Assembly (NCBI GenBank): GCA_041394705.1
Contig: JAWKHS010000003.1
Span: 310,001 to 374,000 of the forward strand
DNA length: 64,000 nucleotides
Origin: Vicinamibacterales bacterium
GTDB lineage: Bacteria; Acidobacteriota; Vicinamibacteria; Vicinamibacterales; UBA2999
Direction: 5' to 3'
Shown: piece after piece, positions 25,356-33,601 of the stretch
Numbering within the stretch: position 1 is the stretch's first letter
Layout of the letters: every line of letters starts with the position of its first letter
Notes under the pieces: generated by a model
Seen by the model: only the letters and a program-made list of their open reading frames with translations
Database searches by the model: none
Told to the model about the DNA's origin: nothing
Made by a program: the position numbers and the translations under genes

Positions 25356-27355
25356 GCGAGCGCCTCCTCGTCCAGCGCGCCGTTGCTGTAGCCCCACCAT
25401 TCGTCCCGCGCGTCGGCCGCGGTGGCCGGCGCATGCTCGCGGACGATCCGCCGCGCCGCGTCGGGGCGGCCGTCGTCGTGCTCCATCTGCGCCAGCGCCA
25501 GCCATCCCGACTGCCGGTCCGGGAAGTCGCGGACCACGCCCTCGAGCAGGGCCCGCGCGCGCGTCCTGTCGGCACGGCCGACGGCCCTGGCGAGGAAGAG
25601 CGACGCGAGATACCGGTCACCCGGCCGGTCGGCCGCGGCGCGGGCTTCGTCGAGCACGCTGACCGCGTCAGCGCCCTTCTCCATGAGGAAGAGCACGTAG
25701 CCCAGGCCGATCCGTGCGCGGACGTCGCCGTCGTCGAGCCGCAGCGCCTGACGGTAGGCGCGTTCGGCCAGCGCGAGCCGGGACTGGCGTTCGAGCGTCA
25801 TGCCCACCCGCGCCTGCATGTCGCGCGCCCGGTCCACGTCGTAGCGCAAGGCCTCCATGGTCTCCACGGTGCCGGCGAGCGCGTGCAGCGGCGCGGCCTC
25901 CGGCAGCCGCCGCAGGCCGCGGTTCAGCACGTCCCGGGTCCGCTCGGTGTCGGTCTGGGCGAGGAACACCGAGGCCGCCGCCGCGTACCAGCGCGCGGCG
26001 AACGCGCGGCCCTCGACGTCGGTCCCCGACTCGGCCGGAGTCAGCAGGCGCTCGCCCAGCTCGATCTGGAACATCGCATCCCCCGGGGACCGCATCGCGC
26101 CCTGGAGAGCCACCTCGAGGTGGAAGACCGCGGCCGCGTCGGTCACGGCCCGGCGAGGCGCGCGGGACGAGGCCGTCACCGCGGCCTCGACGTCGTCCCG
26201 CGACCAGGCGCCGATGAGCGAGAAGGCCGCGTCTATGGCGCCGTTGCGCGCGAAGCGGTTGACGGCCGCTTCGTAGACGGTCTGGCGGTTGTCGGCGGGG
26301 CGAGGCCGTGCCGGCTCGGGCGCGGGCGCCGGCGCCGCCGGCGCGGGGACCGCCTCTGCCGAGACCGAGGCCGCCGGGGGCGACTCGGCGCCTTCCGGCG
26401 CCAGCGCGAGATAGCCGCCGCGGTGGCGGACCAGCGTCCCGCGCCGTGCCACCGCGACGCGGAGACGGCGATACCGGCCGTCCAGCGGCCGGGACGGGAC
26501 GTAGCGCAGCGTGTATTCGCGGCCGAGGTCGTCGACGAGGTTCCGTGCGGCCTCCTCGATCTGGCCGATGGTCGTGGCCCGCACGATCGTGCCGCCCGTG
26601 TCGGCCGCGAGGCGATCGAGCGTGCCGTCGCTGAGCGTCTGCGGCGGCGCGGCGGGCGCGACGTCCATCGTCCGGATGCGGTCGGCATCGACGCGCAGCG
26701 ACGGGAGGCTCGTCTCGCCGGGCGCGGGAGCTCCGATCTGGACCGCGTAGAGCGCCACCTCGCTCTCGAGCCGGCTCTTGACGAGGCTCGCCAGCGACAC
26801 CCGGGCCCGGTCCTCTTCGCCGTCGGTCAGCAGCACGATCGCGCGGCGCGCGTTCGAGGCGGAGCGCATGAGGCGGAGGGCGGCGCCGAGGCCGTCCACG
26901 AGCGCCGCCGCGCCATCGGTGGTGTCGCCCCAGTCGAATCCGCCGAGCGCCGACACCCGCGTCCAGGGCACGCGCACGTCCGCGGTCCGCCTGAACACCA
27001 CCGCCGAGACCTCGTCCTCGCGGTGGAGCCGCCGGACGATCGCCGTGGCCGCGGCCGTGGCCAGCTCGCGCCGGATGTCGGCGCCCATGGTGCCGGCCGC
27101 GTCCACGACGAGGCACAGGCTGATCGGGCGCCTGTCGTGCGTGAGCGCCGTGATCCGCTCCTCGCGCCCGTCCTCCCAGACGCGGAAGTCGGCGGCCGAC
27201 AGCCCGTCCACGTGGCTGTCGCCCGAGAGGGTCATCACCGTGACTTCGACGCTCACCGGGGGGGCGACCGGGGCCTGGGCGGCCGCGTGGCCGACGGGCG
27301 CCGCCGCGATCCCGACGGCGAGCAGCACCCAGCGGAAGGCGGCCCGACGAGGCAT
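25331..27355 (-). CDS. Secreted VWA-TPR protein with degenerate MIDAS
   Basis: This is a 674-residue exported protein with a signal peptide ending HAAAQ. It has the same entry domain (VEVTVMTLSGDSHVDGLSAADFRVWEDG) as its neighbour and a VWA domain. Here the first MIDAS motif reads DAAGT (85-89) in place of DxSxS, so metal binding is doubtful, while LLTDGEED is kept. A Pro/Ala-rich linker (about 330-360) leads to a C-terminal half of helical TPR-like repeats (RQSRLALAERAYRQALRLDDGD). The end overlaps the smaller VWA gene by 25 bases. An intact and a degenerate VWA side by side suggest a heteromeric complex, which is inference. Confidence 0.8.
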   Translation of the reverse strand: MPRRAAFRWVLLAVGIAAAPVGHAAAQAPVAPPVSVEVTVMTLSGDSHVDGLSAADFRVWEDGREERITALTHDRRPISLCLVVDAAGTMGADIRRELATAAATAIVRRLHREDEVSAVVFRRTADVRVPWTRVSALGGFDWGDTTDGAAALVDGLGAALRLMRSASNARRAIVLLTDGEEDRARVSLASLVKSRLESEVALYAVQIGAPAPGETSLPSLRVDADRIRTMDVAPAAPPQTLSDGTLDRLAADTGGTIVRATTIGQIEEAARNLVDDLGREYTLRYVPSRPLDGRYRRLRVAVARRGTLVRHRGGYLALAPEGAESPPAASVSAEAVPAPAAPAPAPEPARPRPADNRQTVYEAAVNRFARNGAIDAAFSLIGAWSRDDVEAAVTASSRAPRRAVTDAAAVFHLEVALQGAMRSPGDAMFQIELGERLLTPAESGTDVEGRAFAARWYAAAASVFLAQTDTERTRDVLNRGLRRLPEAAPLHALAGTVETMEALRYDVDRARDMQARVGMTLERQSRLALAERAYRQALRLDDGDVRARIGLGYVLFLMEKGADAVSVLDEARAAADRPGDRYLASLFLARAVGRADRTRARALLEGVVRDFPDRQSGWLALAQMEHDDGRPDAARRIVREHAPATAADARDEWWGYSNGALDEEALAWLRARVH

Positions 27356-27432
27356 GGACCGCAGTATGCGGCAGAGGTGCCGGGTCGTTGGCGAAAACCG
27401 TCGGAGCCTCGGCGGGGCTGGACCCTCCGCGG

Positions 27433-29964
27433 CTACTCGACGTGCAGGGCGGCCATGGGGTCCACGCGCGCGGCCCGCCGGGCGGGAAGGAAGCCGGCCA
27501 CCAGCGCGACGGCCGCCAGCACGGCCACCGCCAGGCCCAGCGTCGAGAGATCCGTGGGCGTGACGTCGAACAGCAGGCTCGCGACGAGGCGGCCCGCGGC
27601 CAGCGCGACAGCGGTTCCGATCGCCAGACCGAACGCCACCAGGCGCAGGGACTCACCCATGACGAGGCCGAGCACGTCCTCGGCCCGTGCCCCGAGCGCC
27701 ATGCGGACGCCGATCTCGTTCGTGCGGCGCGACACGCTGTAGGACATGAGGCCGAAGAGGCCGACGGCCGCCACGAGGAGCGCCAGTCCGCCGAAGAGCG
27801 CGTACGCGCGGGCGAACAGCTTCTCCTGCGCGATGCGGTCCTCGATCTGCTCCATCTGCGTGGACACGTTCATCAGCGGGAGCGTCGGGTCCAGCTCGTG
27901 AACGGCCTGACGGAGCGCACCCACCGCGCCCATTGGATCGCCGGCCGTCCGGACGACGAAGGCGGGGGTCGACATCGGGTACTGCCCGGCGGAGACGTAG
28001 ATCGTCGGCGGCGCCTCGTCCCGCACGCTGTTGTACTTGGCGTCGCGGACGACGCCAACGACTTCCAGCGTCCCGCTCGTCTCGATGCTGGGCCCGACGC
28101 GCTTGCCGACCGGGTGCTCGCCGGGGAAGAACTTCCGGGCGGCCGCCTCGTTCATCACGACCACCTTCGGCGCCTCGCCCGTGTCCCCGTCGGCGATGTC
28201 GCGGCCGAGGAGCAGCGGAATGTCCATCAGCGAGAGGAAGCCCGGCGTCACGATCAGCCGGTGGACGCTGACCGTGTCGATGTCCACTGGCGTCGGGTAC
28301 GTGCGGCCCGGCACGTAGAGCGACTGGCTGTTCACGCTGCCCGAGAGCAGCGCCGGCAGCGACGCGGCGGACCCGCGGACGCCGCCGACCGCCGCCGTCC
28401 GGTCGAGGATGTCCTGATAGAGCCGGCGGCTCCGTTCGACGTCGTAGCCGTTCAGCCGCGGGCTGACGCGGAAGATCACCAGGTTCTGCGGGTCGAAGCC
28501 GACGTCGACCTGCCGGAGGTTCTGCACGGTGCGCAGGAACAAGCCGGCGCCGACGAGGAGCACGAGCGAGATGGCCACCTGCGCGACGAGCAGGCCCTTG
28601 CTCAACCAGCCCAGCGTCCCGACCACGCCCCGGCTGCCGTCCTTCAGTGACGCGTTCACGTTCACGGCCGTGGTCCGCAGGGCCGGGACCACGCCGAAGA
28701 GCGACGCCGTCACCACGCTGGCGGCCGCGGCGAACCCGACGAGCGTCCAGTCGATGGGCAGGGGGCGGCCGAGCGCGCCCGGCAGCAGCAGCTGGCCCCA
28801 CCGCCCGACGACGAGTCCCAATGCCGCGCCGGCCGTCGACAGCATCAGGCTCTCGATGAGGAGCTGCCGGACCAGGCGCGCACGCGTGGCGCCCAGCGAC
28901 AGGCGCACCGACATGTCCTTCTGGCGGGCGGCCGCGCGCGAGAGCAGCAGGTTCGCCACGTTGGCGCACACCAGCAGGAGCACCAGGGCCACCACCGCGC
29001 CGAGCACGCCGATGGCGCGCGTGTCGGACTCCGTCGCGTCGTAGATGCCGCGCGCGCCGGACTCCACCACGAGCTCGGGCACGTCCGTGCGGCCCAGGTT
29101 CCTGACGGTGTTGCGCTCCTCGTCGGGCAGGCCGGTGAGGAAGGCATCGAGCCCGGCCCGGGCCGTCGTCTGGAAGAGCGCGCCCAGATTGCCTTCGACC
29201 TGGGCGGCGGTCGCGCCGGGCCGGAGGCGCCCCATCACCTGCAGCCACCAGGACGTAGGCGCGTCGAGGCGCGAGTCTTCGGGTGAGAGCCGCGCGTCGA
29301 GCGCCAGAGGCATCGTGATGTCCGGCGGCACCGCCGTCGCCTGCTGGATGCCGGTGAAGCCGGGCTCCAGCACGCCGACGATGGTGACGGGCACGGTGTT
29401 GACGGTCACCACGCGGCCGACGACGTCCAGGGCCCGCCCGAAGCGCGCCCTCCAGAATCCGTCGCTGATCACGGCCACGGGCGGCGCGTCGGGGCGGTCG
29501 TCGTCCGGCGTGAGCACGCGGCCGGGATTGGCCGAGACGCCGAGCATCTCGAAGAAGGTGCCCGAGGCGAGGAACGCGGTGGCGATCTCGGCCTCGCCCG
29601 CCCGGGCCAGGCTCACGCGGCCGAACGGGGCGCCTGCCGCGAGGGCGGCCAGCGTCCGGTTCTCCTCCACGAAACGCCGGTACATCGGGTAGGAGAACGT
29701 GGCACGCCGTGGACGGCCGGCGGCATCGCGGCTGGAGAAGCCGTAGTCGCTCGAATTGGTCGACATGTCGTTCCGCCCGGCATAGCGCAGGCGGACGAGC
29801 GACGCGGGATCGCGGACGGAGAGCGGGCGGAGCAGCAGGCCGTTGACGGCCCCGAAGAGCGCCGTGTTGGCGCCGATGCCGAGGGCCAGGCTGACCACGA
29901 CGACCGTGGTCCAGCCCTTGGCCGCGAGGAGGGTGCGAAGGCCGCGGCGCAGGTCGTGGAGCAT
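27433..29964 (-). CDS. Orphan FtsX/MacB-type permease (ADOP family)
   Basis: This 843-residue membrane protein has two FtsX permease units. Each consists of an extracytoplasmic MacB-like domain followed by three or four membrane helices, with one additional N-terminal helix (about 18-40, GWTTVVVVSLALGIGANTALF). Motifs include LLVCANVANLLLSRAAARQKDMSVRLSLGATRARL in the first unit and RRTNEIGVRMALGARAEDVL in the second. No ATPase gene is adjacent. This duplicated, ATPase-less architecture is the acidobacterial duplicated orphan permease, found in many copies per genome in that phylum, and is a main reason for the taxonomic call. The start at 29964 (MLHDLRRGLRTLL) is standard for the family. Confidence 0.9.
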   Translation of the reverse strand: MLHDLRRGLRTLLAAKGWTTVVVVSLALGIGANTALFGAVNGLLLRPLSVRDPASLVRLRYAGRNDMSTNSSDYGFSSRDAAGRPRRATFSYPMYRRFVEENRTLAALAAGAPFGRVSLARAGEAEIATAFLASGTFFEMLGVSANPGRVLTPDDDRPDAPPVAVISDGFWRARFGRALDVVGRVVTVNTVPVTIVGVLEPGFTGIQQATAVPPDITMPLALDARLSPEDSRLDAPTSWWLQVMGRLRPGATAAQVEGNLGALFQTTARAGLDAFLTGLPDEERNTVRNLGRTDVPELVVESGARGIYDATESDTRAIGVLGAVVALVLLLVCANVANLLLSRAAARQKDMSVRLSLGATRARLVRQLLIESLMLSTAGAALGLVVGRWGQLLLPGALGRPLPIDWTLVGFAAAASVVTASLFGVVPALRTTAVNVNASLKDGSRGVVGTLGWLSKGLLVAQVAISLVLLVGAGLFLRTVQNLRQVDVGFDPQNLVIFRVSPRLNGYDVERSRRLYQDILDRTAAVGGVRGSAASLPALLSGSVNSQSLYVPGRTYPTPVDIDTVSVHRLIVTPGFLSLMDIPLLLGRDIADGDTGEAPKVVVMNEAAARKFFPGEHPVGKRVGPSIETSGTLEVVGVVRDAKYNSVRDEAPPTIYVSAGQYPMSTPAFVVRTAGDPMGAVGALRQAVHELDPTLPLMNVSTQMEQIEDRIAQEKLFARAYALFGGLALLVAAVGLFGLMSYSVSRRTNEIGVRMALGARAEDVLGLVMGESLRLVAFGLAIGTAVALAAGRLVASLLFDVTPTDLSTLGLAVAVLAAVALVAGFLPARRAARVDPMAALHVE

Positions 29965-30001
29965 CGTGCCTAAGACGGCCACGACCCCCGCGCGGTTGGG
30001 T

Positions 30002-30169
30002 TCAGGTGGTCTGGACCTTCTGGGCGGCGCGCCGCTGGAGCTCCTCGTGTCCGCGCAGGATGGAGCACCAGCTCTTGTGCTCGGCGACCGGCATGCCGCA
30101 CTCCACGCACACCTGCACCCGCGGCTTGGGCAGCTCCGCACCGCCGAACAGACGTTTCAGCAACGACAT
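30002..30169 (-). CDS. Small Cys-rich zinc-ribbon-like protein
   Basis: This 55-residue protein begins MSLLKRLFGG and contains CVECGMPVAEHKSWC, that is C-x2-C with His and Cys about 8 and 12 residues later. This is a likely single zinc site, followed by a short charged helix (HEELQRRAAQK). AAGGAG lies 7 bases before the ATG. The gene sits 37 bases upstream of the orphan permease on the same strand. The family and role are unknown; the good ribosome site and the Cys pattern support it being real. Confidence 0.65.
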   Translation of the reverse strand: MSLLKRLFGGAELPKPRVQVCVECGMPVAEHKSWCSILRGHEELQRRAAQKVQTT

Positions 30170-30218
30170 GCCCCTGCTCCTTCTCCGGCTGGTGACCACG
30201 TCCCCGCCGGTGCCGCGA

Positions 30219-30266
30219 CCGCCCGTCCAGTCGTGACGGTCAGTCGCTGAGACGTGAGACGGGCGG
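30219..30266 (-). terminator. Possible terminator hairpin after the membrane kinase
   Basis: CCGCCCGTC (30219-30227) and GACGGGCGG (30258-30266) are perfect 9-base arms around a 30-base loop, located 28-75 bases beyond the kinase stop. No T-tract follows. Confidence 0.3.
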
Positions 30267-30293
30267 CGAACGTTCAGGGTTGGCAGCGCCGGG

Positions 30294-31895
30294 TCAGGCG
30301 GGGACGTGCGTCTCCCACCACGACCGCGCCTCCGCCGCCGACCACCGGCCCGCCGCGGACACCGCGTCGAGGCGGGCCGCGACCTCGTCGGCGCTGGCCG
30401 GCCGGGACGCACGGTCCTTGGCCAGGCAGGCCAGCACCAGGGCATCGAAGGCGGGCGGGATGGCCTGCGCCGCCACGGCGGAAGGTGCCGGGGGCGCGGC
30501 GCTCACGTGCTTGACGATCGTGTCGATGGGCGAGGTGCCGGCGAACACGGGCTTGCCCGTGACCAGCCAGAAGGCGAGACAGCCCAGGGCATACAGGTCG
30601 GCCCGCGCATCGATCGACGGATCGGCCACCGCCTGCTCCGGCGACATGAAGCCCGGCGTGCCGCGCGTGACCGCGTCCGCGGTCAGCGCCTGGCGCGTCT
30701 CGCCTTCCTCACGGGCCACGGCCTTCACCAGCCCGAAGTCGAGGACCTTGACGAAGTCCAGCTCCCGTCCGTAGCGGCACGCGACGACGTTCGACGGCTT
30801 GATGTCGCGGTGCACGATGCCCCTGGCGTGCGCCTCGCCCAGCGAGTGGCACACCTGGGTGAGGAGGGCGACGGCGCGATCGACGGGCACGGGGCCGAAG
30901 CGCTCCACGAGCGTCTGGAGGTCGCAGCCGTCGAGCAGTTCCATCACGTAGTAGAACGCGCCGTCGTCCGCGACGCCGAAGTCGTAGACCTGGACGGTGT
31001 GCGGCGAGCGCAGCGTGGCCGTGACGCGCGCTTCCTGCTCGAAGCGCGCCCGGGCGTCCGCGCCGGGGGCGGGACTGCCCGGCTCGGTCCGGATCAGCTT
31101 GATCGCGGCCGGCCGCGCGAGGAGGCGGTGCTCGGCGCGCCACACCTCGCCCATGCCGCCGGCGCCGAGGCGTTCGACGAGATGGTAGGCCCCGAGCTCG
31201 CGCGCGTGGGTGATCTCGGTGCCGAGGCGATAGACCACCCGGGCGACGATGGCGGCCAGCGCCGCCACCACCAGATACGGCACGAGCGTTCGCGCGGCCG
31301 TGCCGGCCACCTCCGGCGCCGGCGTCCCGGCGAGGACCAGCCCCGCGGCCGTCATCGCCGGCACGGCCGTCGCGGCCAGGAGCGCCGCCGCGAACGCGCG
31401 CCGGGGTGGGCTCGGCACGATGGTGGCGAAGACGAGAATCCAGACGGCCACCCAGGACACGGCCGCCGGCCCCCCGCCGTCGGCCTGCGGGCTCAGATAG
31501 CGCGAGGCGGCGATGCCGTACGCGCCCAGCACGTCGAATGCCAGCCCCAGCGTCAGGACGCGCGCCGGCGCCAGGCGCGCGCGGTCGAGGCCCAGGGCGA
31601 CCGCCACCGCGCCGAGGATCGAGACGGCGGCCGGCAGGCCGAGGAGGGGCGTGTCGAGGTAGAGGGCGCGCTGCGCCGGTGACAGCAGCGCCAGGAGCGG
31701 GCCGACGACGAAGAACGTGCCCGCGTAGATCCAGGCCAGCACCCGGACCCGGCCCGCCGCATCGGCGACGACGTCGGTGGGCAGGGACGTGGCGCGGCCC
31801 CCCGGCACGGCCCGCGCGGGCGGCGCAGGCCGCGTCAGGGTGCGGCCGGCGCCGCGGGTGACCTCGTCGCGCTCGACTGCCCCGCGGCCTCGCAT
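30294..31895 (-). CDS. Ser/Thr protein kinase with N-terminal membrane domain
   Basis: This 533-residue Hanks-type kinase is built in reverse order to the usual PknB form. Five or six hydrophobic helices occupy about residues 50-222, and the kinase domain follows at about 235-515. Key residues are present: Gly loop G244-G249, catalytic Lys266 (AAIKL), HRD at 362-364 in VHRDIKPSN, DFG at 386-388, then MSPEQA and the D-x-YALG helix. The kinase therefore faces the cytoplasm directly after the last helix, with no extracellular PASTA or TPR sensor. The membrane block resembles the N-terminus of some bacterial adenylate cyclases and could sense a membrane signal. Its substrates are unknown. Confidence 0.87.
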   Translation of the reverse strand: MRGRGAVERDEVTRGAGRTLTRPAPPARAVPGGRATSLPTDVVADAAGRVRVLAWIYAGTFFVVGPLLALLSPAQRALYLDTPLLGLPAAVSILGAVAVALGLDRARLAPARVLTLGLAFDVLGAYGIAASRYLSPQADGGGPAAVSWVAVWILVFATIVPSPPRRAFAAALLAATAVPAMTAAGLVLAGTPAPEVAGTAARTLVPYLVVAALAAIVARVVYRLGTEITHARELGAYHLVERLGAGGMGEVWRAEHRLLARPAAIKLIRTEPGSPAPGADARARFEQEARVTATLRSPHTVQVYDFGVADDGAFYYVMELLDGCDLQTLVERFGPVPVDRAVALLTQVCHSLGEAHARGIVHRDIKPSNVVACRYGRELDFVKVLDFGLVKAVAREEGETRQALTADAVTRGTPGFMSPEQAVADPSIDARADLYALGCLAFWLVTGKPVFAGTSPIDTIVKHVSAAPPAPSAVAAQAIPPAFDALVLACLAKDRASRPASADEVAARLDAVSAAGRWSAAEARSWWETHVPA

Positions 31896-31965
31896 CGCCC
31901 CTCATCATGCCCCACACCGGCGGGGGCGATTGCGGGCGGCGTCCGCGGGCTGCCGGTCCCGATCT

Positions 31966-32949
31966 CTAGTGGACGGTGAAGTCGAGATAGCTCAGCGACG
32001 ACATCGCCCTCATCCCGCATCCGTTGCCCGAGGAAATCCGGACGCGGTAGTTGCCGGGGGGAACGTTCGAGGCGGACACCGACGTCGCGCCCGGCAACAG
32101 GATGTAGTCGAGCGGCGCGAAGCCCGCCGGGTCGATCAGCGTGAGCTGATGGAACGTGGCGCCCGACGTCGCCAGCGTCCACGAGATCGTGACCTGGCGG
32201 CCGTTGACGGAGACGGTGGGCGCGATGGGCGTGGGCGGCAGGGCGCCTGGACTGCAGGGCCCGGGAATCTGCAGGGGGATCTCCGTGGACCGGTTGCTGC
32301 GGCCATGGGCGTTCACGCCCCGGGCGCGCGTGTAGTAGGTCCCCGGCGGCACGTTCGGGAAGAACGTGTCGAGACCGGGCAGCGGGTACACGCCGATCTC
32401 GGTCCCGCCGGGCGTCGTGCCGACCTCGAGATCGATCCGGTCGATGGCGCACCCAGCGGCGGAGCCCGAGAAGCCCAGCGCGATGCTCGTGCCGTTGATG
32501 ACGGGGGAATTGGACGACAGCACGGGCGGCAGCGGCACGCCCACGCACGTGCGTGGCGCGACCACGACCTGCCGCCACGCGCTCGGCGGGGCCGACGTCA
32601 TGTTCGTGAGCCCGTACACCATGAGGATCCAATACGTCCCGGGCGGAGGGCCGGGGACGACCAGCGACGGGCAGTAATTGGCCTGATCTTCGGCCGACAG
32701 GGTGCCGGCCGGCAGCGGCACCGACGCCAGGAGCGGCCCGCCCGGGGACGACGAGGCCAGCACCGACGCCCCGCCCAGTCCGTACACGATGTGGCGGTTG
32801 GTGTTGTCGCACCCGCCGAGCACGAAGACCGTGCTGGGCGTGGCGTTCGCGAGGAATGGGAAGGGGTCGCCCGTCGTTTGCGCCGCCGCGGGGACCGGCG
32901 GTCCGCCGACGGCCGCCAGGGCGGCAAGCAGAGTGAGTGCGCGGGTCAT
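31966..32949 (-). CDS. Secreted fibronectin-III-like protein
   Basis: This 327-residue secreted protein has a signal peptide ending PAAAQ and at least two FN3-like beta-sandwich units. The second reads PTVSVNGRQVTISWTLATSGATFHQL and ends with VPPGNYRVRISSGNGCG, the typical FN3 close. Six or more Cys residues may form disulfides. AGGAGG 7 bases before the ATG at 32949 selects that start over an ATG six codons upstream. It is divergent from the ECF sigma gene, 79 bases away. No enzymatic domain was recognised; an adhesion or cell-surface role is possible. Confidence 0.7.
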   Translation of the reverse strand: MTRALTLLAALAAVGGPPVPAAAQTTGDPFPFLANATPSTVFVLGGCDNTNRHIVYGLGGASVLASSSPGGPLLASVPLPAGTLSAEDQANYCPSLVVPGPPPGTYWILMVYGLTNMTSAPPSAWRQVVVAPRTCVGVPLPPVLSSNSPVINGTSIALGFSGSAAGCAIDRIDLEVGTTPGGTEIGVYPLPGLDTFFPNVPPGTYYTRARGVNAHGRSNRSTEIPLQIPGPCSPGALPPTPIAPTVSVNGRQVTISWTLATSGATFHQLTLIDPAGFAPLDYILLPGATSVSASNVPPGNYRVRISSGNGCGMRAMSSLSYLDFTVH

Positions 32950-33016
32950 GAAACGGCCTCCTGTCACAGCCAGCGCATTCGGCGGCCAGGTTTCCCGGAC
33001 CCGCGGCGCCTCTTGC

Positions 33017-33022
33017 TATAGT
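33017..33022 (+). promoter_or_regulatory. Possible -10 element of the ECF sigma gene
   Basis: TATAGT matches TATAAT in five of six bases and is followed 7 bases later by the GTG at 33029, so the transcript would be leaderless. No good -35 was found at 17 bases. Confidence 0.35.
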
Positions 33023-33028
33023 CCCTGC

Positions 33029-33601
33029 GTGGCGCCAGACGGGGCCCCGCGGACGGACGTGACGGCCTTGCTGGCGCGCTGGCAGGCGGGCGAGGCGCAG
33101 GCATTCGACGACGCCTCCGCCCTGGTCTACCCCGAGCTCCGGAAGATCGCGGCCGCCTACCTGGCCCGCGAGCGCCCCGGGCATACCCTCCAGCCGACCG
33201 CCCTCATCAACGAGGCCTTCGTGCGCCTGGTGAACGCCGGCGAGCTGACCTTCCAGGGGCGCGCCCACTTCTTCTCGCTGGCTGCAACGATCATGCGCCG
33301 CGTGCTCGTGGACCATGCGCGGGCGTGGCGCGCCGACAAGCGCGGCGGAGGCATTCCCCCGCTCGCCCTCGACACCGGCGCGGCCGGCGCCCCCCAGGTG
33401 ATCGACGACTTCCTGGAGCTGCACGACGCGCTCGACCGGCTGGCCGCCGTCGATCGCCGCAAGGCCGAGATCCTGGAGCTGCGGTACTTCGGGGGATTGA
33501 GCCTCGAGGAGGCGGCGGCGCACTTCGGCCTCTCCACCTCCACCATCCACCGCGAACAGCGCTTCGCCGAGGCATGGCTGAGCGAGACCCTGAACCGCTG
33601 A
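33029..33601 (+). CDS. ECF-type RNA polymerase sigma factor
   Basis: This 190-residue sigma-70 family factor has a region 2 containing YPELRKIAAAYLARERPGHTLQPTALINEAFVRL, the signature of the acidobacterial/planctomycete ECF group (TIGR02999-like). Region 4 follows with LSLEEAAAHFGLSTSTIHREQR. The GTG at 33029 was chosen because the conserved part begins close behind it. No anti-sigma gene is adjacent. Instead the 3' end overlaps a Ser/Thr kinase gene by 28 bases. In related systems (for example EcfP with PknT) the partner kinase controls the sigma factor by phosphorylation, which is the probable regulation here. Confidence 0.87.
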   Translation: MAPDGAPRTDVTALLARWQAGEAQAFDDASALVYPELRKIAAAYLARERPGHTLQPTALINEAFVRLVNAGELTFQGRAHFFSLAATIMRRVLVDHARAWRADKRGGGIPPLALDTGAAGAPQVIDDFLELHDALDRLAAVDRRKAEILELRYFGGLSLEEAAAHFGLSTSTIHREQRFAEAWLSETLNR

